Positions 57,741 to 64,000 of a stretch of DNA of 64,000 nt are shown one piece after another. Under the pieces are notes generated by a model. The model made no database searches, was not told the origin of the DNA, and worked only from the letters and a program-made list of their open reading frames with translations. Source of the stretch: Rhizobium phaseoli (lineage in GTDB: Bacteria > Pseudomonadota > Alphaproteobacteria > Rhizobiales > Rhizobiaceae); contig NZ_ML133570.1 in NCBI RefSeq assembly GCF_003985125.1, positions 186,001-250,000 on the forward strand, written 5' to 3'. The translations under genes and the position numbers were made by a program. Within the stretch, counting starts at the first letter, position 1; every line of letters begins with the position of its first letter.

Positions 57741-58493
57741 TCAGAGCGGCAGGTCGGTGCCGAGTTCGCCTTGCGGCACGAAACGCGCCGTCGGTATAAT
57801 GGTGAGCGGCGGCAGGGTGTCATTCGGATTGCGCGAAAACATCATGCGCTGCTCGCTGGCGCTGGAGATGAAGAAGGGATAACGCGTCAGAAGCTTGCGC
57901 CCGACCTCGACCACGTTCGTCGCCATCAGCGTCACATCAACCCCGTAACTCTCCGCCAGCCGGCCGGGCACAATCGTATCGGCATAGAAAACCCGTTTGT
58001 AGAAGGCGGCATGCGGCGGCCGGACGGATTGAATAACACGGTCCGCCCGAAAATAGGCAGCCGCGACGATGGCAGGTCTCAGTGTCAGATAGGGAACCCA
58101 TGGCATGTTGGCGGTGAGTTCGGGATCAGCCGCGAAACGCGCCGGGTCGATCAAGGTCAGCCCGGCGTCCAGAAGCTCGTCCATCGCCTCGGCAAAGGCC
58201 TCTCCCGACCGGCTGACACGATGCTCCGGTGTCACATAATGAATTCGGATCGTACTGATCAGTTCACCATAATAATACAGTCCGAAGATATAGGCATGGC
58301 TGTCGAAATCGACCTCGTCCAATAGGCCTTCCGGGGCAAGCGACAGCGCGCCGTGGGCCTTGTAGGCCTTGTAGCGCAGGCGTTCCACCTCTTCCATGTC
58401 TTCGCTGCTCTCAACGCGGCGATATTCGACATGGTCCAAAATTTCCAGGATTTTACTGCTGAAATCACTACGCGTGAAAAGTATGTCTGACAT
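57741..58493 (-). CDS. N-acyl amino acid synthase (FeeM)/autoinducer-synthase-like GNAT protein
   Basis: 250 residues. The core EEVERLRYKAYKAHGALSL, then FDSHAYIFGLYYYGELISTIRIHYVTPEHRVS, is the pattern shared by FeeM and LuxI-type synthases: an R-Y aromatic entrance helix, D-x-D/H turn, then beta strands ending in a conserved Arg. Further on, IDPARFAADP and YLTLRPAIVAAAYFRADRVIQSVRPPHAAFYKRVF correspond to the acyl-carrier/CoA-binding half. FeeM joins a fatty acyl group from acyl carrier protein to an amino acid. Soluble, no signal. It lies 143 bp after the GGDEF/EAL gene on the same strand and has its own terminator. Product unknown. Confidence 0.7.
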   Translation of the reverse strand: MSDILFTRSDFSSKILEILDHVEYRRVESSEDMEEVERLRYKAYKAHGALSLAPEGLLDEVDFDSHAYIFGLYYYGELISTIRIHYVTPEHRVSRSGEAFAEAMDELLDAGLTLIDPARFAADPELTANMPWVPYLTLRPAIVAAAYFRADRVIQSVRPPHAAFYKRVFYADTIVPGRLAESYGVDVTLMATNVVEVGRKLLTRYPFFISSASEQRMMFSRNPNDTLPPLTIIPTARFVPQGELGTDLPL

Positions 58494-58636
58494 TCTCTCG
58501 ATCCGTCGTTAACGGATCATTAATCATACGGCGGCGAAATTTAGGCAAGGAAATCCGATAATTCGGGCCGTATATAAACTATTAAGGTTAACGGCGGGGA
58601 GTATTGTCAGGAGAAAGGGCGGCCGCTGCGACGCGC

Positions 58637-60940
58637 TCAGGCGACCTTGTTGCGCCGGCGCTGGACGGGGCGGCGGCCGATGCCCTGCTGCAACAGCGGG
58701 ATGTTCTGGGAAGGCACCGGCTGAGAGAAAACATAGCCCTGGACGAGATCGGTGCTGCGGTGCTTGTTGAGCAGCGCGAGCTGCTCCTCTGTCTCGACGC
58801 CCTCGATGACGATCTTCAGGCCGAGCTCGCGGGCGAGATGGACCGTGCCGCGCAACAGCTTGAGACGGCGGGTATCCTCGACAATGTTGCGCACGAAGGA
58901 ACGGTCGATCTTGACGATATCGAGCGGCAGCGTGTCGAGGTAGCTGAGGCTGGAGAAACCGGTGCCGAAATCGTCGATGGCGATGGTGATGCCGCGGGCC
59001 CTCAGTTCCGCCAGGATGGCGCGCACGGCCTGCGGCTCGTCGATCAGGCAGCTTTCGGTGACTTCGAGATGCAGCCGCGCCGCGTCGAGGCCGGAATGGA
59101 CGAGCGCATCGGCGACCACCGAAAGGATATCGGCATCGCGCAGGTCGCGCGCCGAGAGATTGACCGAAACGGCGATATGGTCCGGCCAGTTCATGCACTC
59201 GCTGCAAGCCTTGAACAGGACGAAACGGGTAATGTCGGAGATAATGCCCATCTCTTCGGCAAGCCGGATGAACACGTCGGGCGGGATCGAACCCTTCTCC
59301 GGATGCACCCAGCGCGCCAGCGCTTCGGCACATTCTATCCGTGTGCCATCGGCCCGGAACATCGGCTGGAAGACGAGATGCAGCGCCTGCGCCGAAACCG
59401 CTTCGCGCAAGTCGGCCTTCAGCTTCTGCTGCTCGATATAGCGCCCGTCCATCTCCCGCTCGAATCCTGAGATGCCACCCTTGAGGCGGGACTTGCTTTC
59501 GAACAGTGCGAGATCCGCCTTGACGCTCCACTCGTCCATGGCAAAGGCCGAGCTTTCGAGGATCGCGTAGCCGGCGCTGAGCGAAACGAGGAAGGTGAGC
59601 TCGTCGACCTCGTAATGGCCCTGGATCGCAGCGTGCACCCGGCGAATCGAGAGCTCGAGCGATGTGGGCTCCTTCGCATGCGGGAAGAACAGGATGAACT
59701 GATCGCCCATCAAGCGGCCGAGGATGGCATTGCCGCAAGCCTGCTTGATGCGGGCGGCGATGGCGCAAAGCAGATGGTCGCCGGTGACGTGACCACGCAT
59801 GTCGTTGACATGTTTGAACTCGTCGATGTCGAGGACCATGAAGCCGAGCGGTCCTGATTTGCGCGGATGTCTGGCGAGATATTCCTGTACCAGCTGCCCG
59901 AAATATTCACGGTTCGGCAGGCCGGTCAGCGCATCGAAGCGGACCATATGCATGATCTTCTGCTCCGCCTTCACCCGGCTCGACACGTCCTCGAAGATCA
60001 GAACGGCACCGCCGTCGGCCCTCCGGCTGGCGGAGAATTCGAGCGACAGGTCCTCAGGGAAATGAATGAGCGTGCGCGACAGGTTGCCGTCGGCGACCTG
60101 GGTGAGCTGGCGCAGGATGAGCTCCGGCTGCGAGGCATCCATGAAGCTGTAGCGGGCGCCGTAGCGCAGCACCGCGCCGAGATCGCGGTCCTTCAGCCGC
60201 TCAGGCGCCCCGATCTTCAGAAGCTCGCACGCCTTGCGGTTGATGACCTGGACGCGGTTCTCGGCATCGACCATGACGAGACCATGCGGCATGTTGTTGA
60301 GCGCTGTATCGAAACGGTCGGCAATGATGGTGATTTCCCGGCGCGCGATGACATTCTCGTAAAGAAACTCGCGCACGCCGTTGGCCATCGCCCGCGTCGT
60401 CAGCCAGAAGGGGATGAGGAAGATCGACAGCACGCCGCGATAGAAATCCATCGCCAGCAGGCTGCAGACGATCATCGGCAGGCAGCAGAAGAACGTCTGG
60501 AGGTCGACTGCGAAGCGCGAGCCGTAGTTGCGGCCGACGACGGACACCATCGTCGCCATGGTGACGGAAATGCAGGCAAGTTCAGCAAAGGAATCGTGGA
60601 CGACGAAGATGGCGTAGCCGCTGGCAAAGCCAAGCAGGGCCGTAGTGCAGGCCCCGCTGGCAACGAGGATCCGCTCCCAACGCTCGATTCCGGCATGCGA
60701 CAAGCTCTCCTTGTCGACGCGATCGAACTGCCGGAAGATGGCCATGCGGGCGGTGAAAACCAGAAGGAAGGCAATCGACAGCGGAATATAGATGAAAGAT
60801 TGTGTTTTGGCGGCCACGGCAAGGCACGTCGCAATATGTACTATCACGCCAACAAGAAGCGTCATGCGATTCCCGGAAAGGGAGCTCACAAACGACAGAT
60901 ACACATCTAAAGGGACCCTGTTCGGGCTATCTGGCTTCAT
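58637..60940 (-). CDS. membrane c-di-GMP phosphodiesterase (PAS-GGDEF-EAL)
   Basis: 767 residues from ATG 60940 (CAGGGAAAG upstream); an in-frame ATG at 61018 is less likely. The first 200 residues hold about five membrane helices. A PAS domain (RFDTALNNMPHGLVMVDAENRVQVINRKACELL) is followed by GGDEF-like text in which the signature reads MGDQF, so cyclase activity is doubtful. The EAL domain is intact: CAEALARWVHPEKG, NLSARDL, LEVTESCLID, IDDFGTGFSSLSYLDTLPLDIVKID and VIEGVETEEQ. It most likely hydrolyses c-di-GMP in response to a membrane or PAS-bound signal. Confidence 0.9.
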   Translation of the reverse strand: MKPDSPNRVPLDVYLSFVSSLSGNRMTLLVGVIVHIATCLAVAAKTQSFIYIPLSIAFLLVFTARMAIFRQFDRVDKESLSHAGIERWERILVASGACTTALLGFASGYAIFVVHDSFAELACISVTMATMVSVVGRNYGSRFAVDLQTFFCCLPMIVCSLLAMDFYRGVLSIFLIPFWLTTRAMANGVREFLYENVIARREITIIADRFDTALNNMPHGLVMVDAENRVQVINRKACELLKIGAPERLKDRDLGAVLRYGARYSFMDASQPELILRQLTQVADGNLSRTLIHFPEDLSLEFSASRRADGGAVLIFEDVSSRVKAEQKIMHMVRFDALTGLPNREYFGQLVQEYLARHPRKSGPLGFMVLDIDEFKHVNDMRGHVTGDHLLCAIAARIKQACGNAILGRLMGDQFILFFPHAKEPTSLELSIRRVHAAIQGHYEVDELTFLVSLSAGYAILESSAFAMDEWSVKADLALFESKSRLKGGISGFEREMDGRYIEQQKLKADLREAVSAQALHLVFQPMFRADGTRIECAEALARWVHPEKGSIPPDVFIRLAEEMGIISDITRFVLFKACSECMNWPDHIAVSVNLSARDLRDADILSVVADALVHSGLDAARLHLEVTESCLIDEPQAVRAILAELRARGITIAIDDFGTGFSSLSYLDTLPLDIVKIDRSFVRNIVEDTRRLKLLRGTVHLARELGLKIVIEGVETEEQLALLNKHRSTDLVQGYVFSQPVPSQNIPLLQQGIGRRPVQRRRNKVA

Positions 60941-61344
60941 CCACACTTTCCCTGTGCGCGGGAATTCTAGTGGCAACCCTTTAAAAATTGATTTCAATCG
61001 AATCAAACATTTGGTCAAATTTTCTAAAGCCCCAGGATGAACACCACAGCCTTGGCGTGATATTGCAGCCTTGTCGCGAGGTTGTTGAAATAATCATCCA
61101 CGCCTGGGTTGTTAAAATGGTTACCGGCCGTGCGGGCCGGCCATCTTAAGTGGCGCCTCAGCCCCGAAAATCGGAATCGTTTTCGGAAAAATCCGAAGCG
61201 CGCGCGGGAAATGACGAGACGGCGCTATACGACTATGCGCCTATGCGCGGCATTTATCCTTCCAATTTCAAAGGTCGTGGTCTACACCGAATTCCAAAGA
61301 GGGAAAGCTGCCGAATAACGGCAGGACAAGAACAAGGGAAACGC
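60941..61344. promoter_or_regulatory. divergent intergenic region
   Basis: 404 bases. An AT-rich stretch (60970-61030) is the likely promoter area for both directions. A hairpin CCGAAAATCGGAATCGTTTTCGG at about 61166-61188 is a motif common in rhizobial intergenic DNA, and CCGGCC/GGCCGG lies at about 61125-61140. Frames reading through to dctQ from 61150 lack a ribosome site. Confidence 0.4.
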
Positions 61345-61884
61345 ATGTCGGGACTTCTGGCGGCAAGCCGGCTGATTGATTCGCTCAGTCGGATCATGGG
61401 CAAACTTTCCGAATACATGGTGCTGTTCTGCTGCCTGATCAGCGCCGGAAATGCCATCGTTCGCTATGCCTTCAACTATAGTTCGAATGGCTGGCTGGAA
61501 ATTCAGTGGTACCTTTTCGCCTTTGTCGTCATGCTCGGCGCCTCGCACGCGCTGCGCAACAATGAGCATGTCCGCGTCGACCTGATCTACGGCGCCGTGT
61601 CCGACAAGGCGAAGATCTGGATCGATATCGTCGGTCTCATCCTGTTCCTCATCCCCGTCTGCATCTTCCTCACCTGGCTCTGCTGGCCCTTCTTCGCACT
61701 GTCCTACAGGCAGGGGGAAATATCGGGCAATGCCGGCGGACTGATCCGCTGGCCCGTCAAGCTGATCCTGGTCGCCGGTTTCGGACTGTTGTCCCTCCAG
61801 GGCCTTTCCGAGTTGATCAAGCGGATCGCTGCCCTCACCGGTCATATCAGCATCGACACGACATACGAAAAGCCGCTGCAATAG
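61345..61884 (+). CDS. dctQ: TRAP transporter small permease
   Basis: 179 residues from ATG 61345, which has AAGGGA upstream. Four membrane helices: YMVLFCCLISAGNAIVRY; GWLEIQWYLFAFVVMLGASHALRNNEHVRVD (the family's central motif); WIDIVGLILFLIPVCIFLTWLCW; and WPVKLILVAGFGLLSLQGLSELI. The sequence type with 'SSNGWLEIQWYLF' goes with the mannitol/chloroaromatic or 2-oxoacid TRAP group. It is 21 bp before the large permease. Confidence 0.92.
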   Translation: MSGLLAASRLIDSLSRIMGKLSEYMVLFCCLISAGNAIVRYAFNYSSNGWLEIQWYLFAFVVMLGASHALRNNEHVRVDLIYGAVSDKAKIWIDIVGLILFLIPVCIFLTWLCWPFFALSYRQGEISGNAGGLIRWPVKLILVAGFGLLSLQGLSELIKRIAALTGHISIDTTYEKPLQ

Positions 61885-61905
61885 CGCCCCCGGGGAGGAA
61901 CGGAT

Positions 61906-63396
<1,491 letters not shown>

Positions 63397-63424
63397 CCTT
63401 CCCAGATAACAAGGCCAAAAGAAA

Positions 63425-63454
63425 ACCCCGGACCAGGCGATCCGGGGTTTTTTC
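63425..63454 (+). terminator. intrinsic terminator between dctM and dctP
   Basis: ACCCCGGA / TCCGGGGT stem with an 8-base loop and six T on the plus strand; AAAA on the other side lets it serve the convergent gene too. Confidence 0.85.
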
Positions 63455-63483
63455 GTATGCGTTCGATGCGCCGATGGAAGCGC

Positions 63484-64000
<517 letters not shown>

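Overview
The window reads as chromosome of a Rhizobium, closest in style to R. etli or R. leguminosarum. The evidence is the gene content (a glgPBCA-pgm-glgX block, a heterotetrameric sarcosine oxidase operon, a RopA-type porin, CpdR and a three-subunit transhydrogenase), the high GC with C/G-ending codons, RIME-like intergenic repeats and an alpha-r8 (MmgR/suhB-type) small RNA. I see no IS element, phage, integrase or CRISPR array. The content is mostly core metabolism and signalling.

Layout. 1-4 kb: end of an alpha/beta hydrolase gene, HisN-like phosphatase, an MmgR-like sRNA, an N-formylglutamate amidohydrolase, cpdR and tRNA-Val(GAC). 4-10 kb: a pseudogene and its intact exported paralogue on either side of the ropA porin, a degenerate nuclease-fold membrane protein, several very small genes and a TerC-like membrane protein behind a hairpin-rich leader. 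10-19 kb: a tripartite tricarboxylate-type transporter (tctCBA), a periplasmic binding protein, a TPR-bearing adenylate cyclase and a TctDE-like two-component pair. 19-25.6 kb: a three-gene operon of transglutaminase-like peptidases, a DUF2126 ligase-fold protein and a circularly permuted ATP-grasp/alpha-E protein. 25.7-38.8 kb: a VWA/Tad-like protein, the six-gene glycogen operon and a MaoC-fold hydratase. 38.8-44.5 kb: a VOC protein and soxBDAG. 44.7-53.3 kb: a FecR-domain protein, two class III cyclases (one CHASE2, one with a c-type haem motif), rpsU, a TPR lipoprotein and an HWE-type histidine kinase. 53.4-57.4 kb: DUF992 protein, pntAA-pntAB-pntB and a small aa3-oxidase subunit IV. 57.7-64 kb: a FeeM/LuxI-like N-acyl amino acid synthase candidate, an EAL protein with a degenerate GGDEF, and a TRAP transporter whose binding protein is encoded convergently to its permeases.

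How the genes fit together. Uptake systems (Tct, TRAP) feed carboxylates in. The sarcosine oxidase feeds one-carbon and glycine metabolism, glg/pgm/glgX store and recover carbon, and pnt balances NADPH. Second-messenger signalling is prominent: three putative adenylate/guanylate cyclases and one c-di-GMP phosphodiesterase.

The best candidates for little-described biology are the ATP-grasp/DUF2126/transglutaminase operon (18901-25573), the FeeM-like synthase beside an EAL protein (57741-60940), the haem-motif cyclase (48273-49883), and the structured leader of the TerC-like gene (about 8300-8486). All functional calls rest on reading the translated sequence and remembered family features; no search was run.
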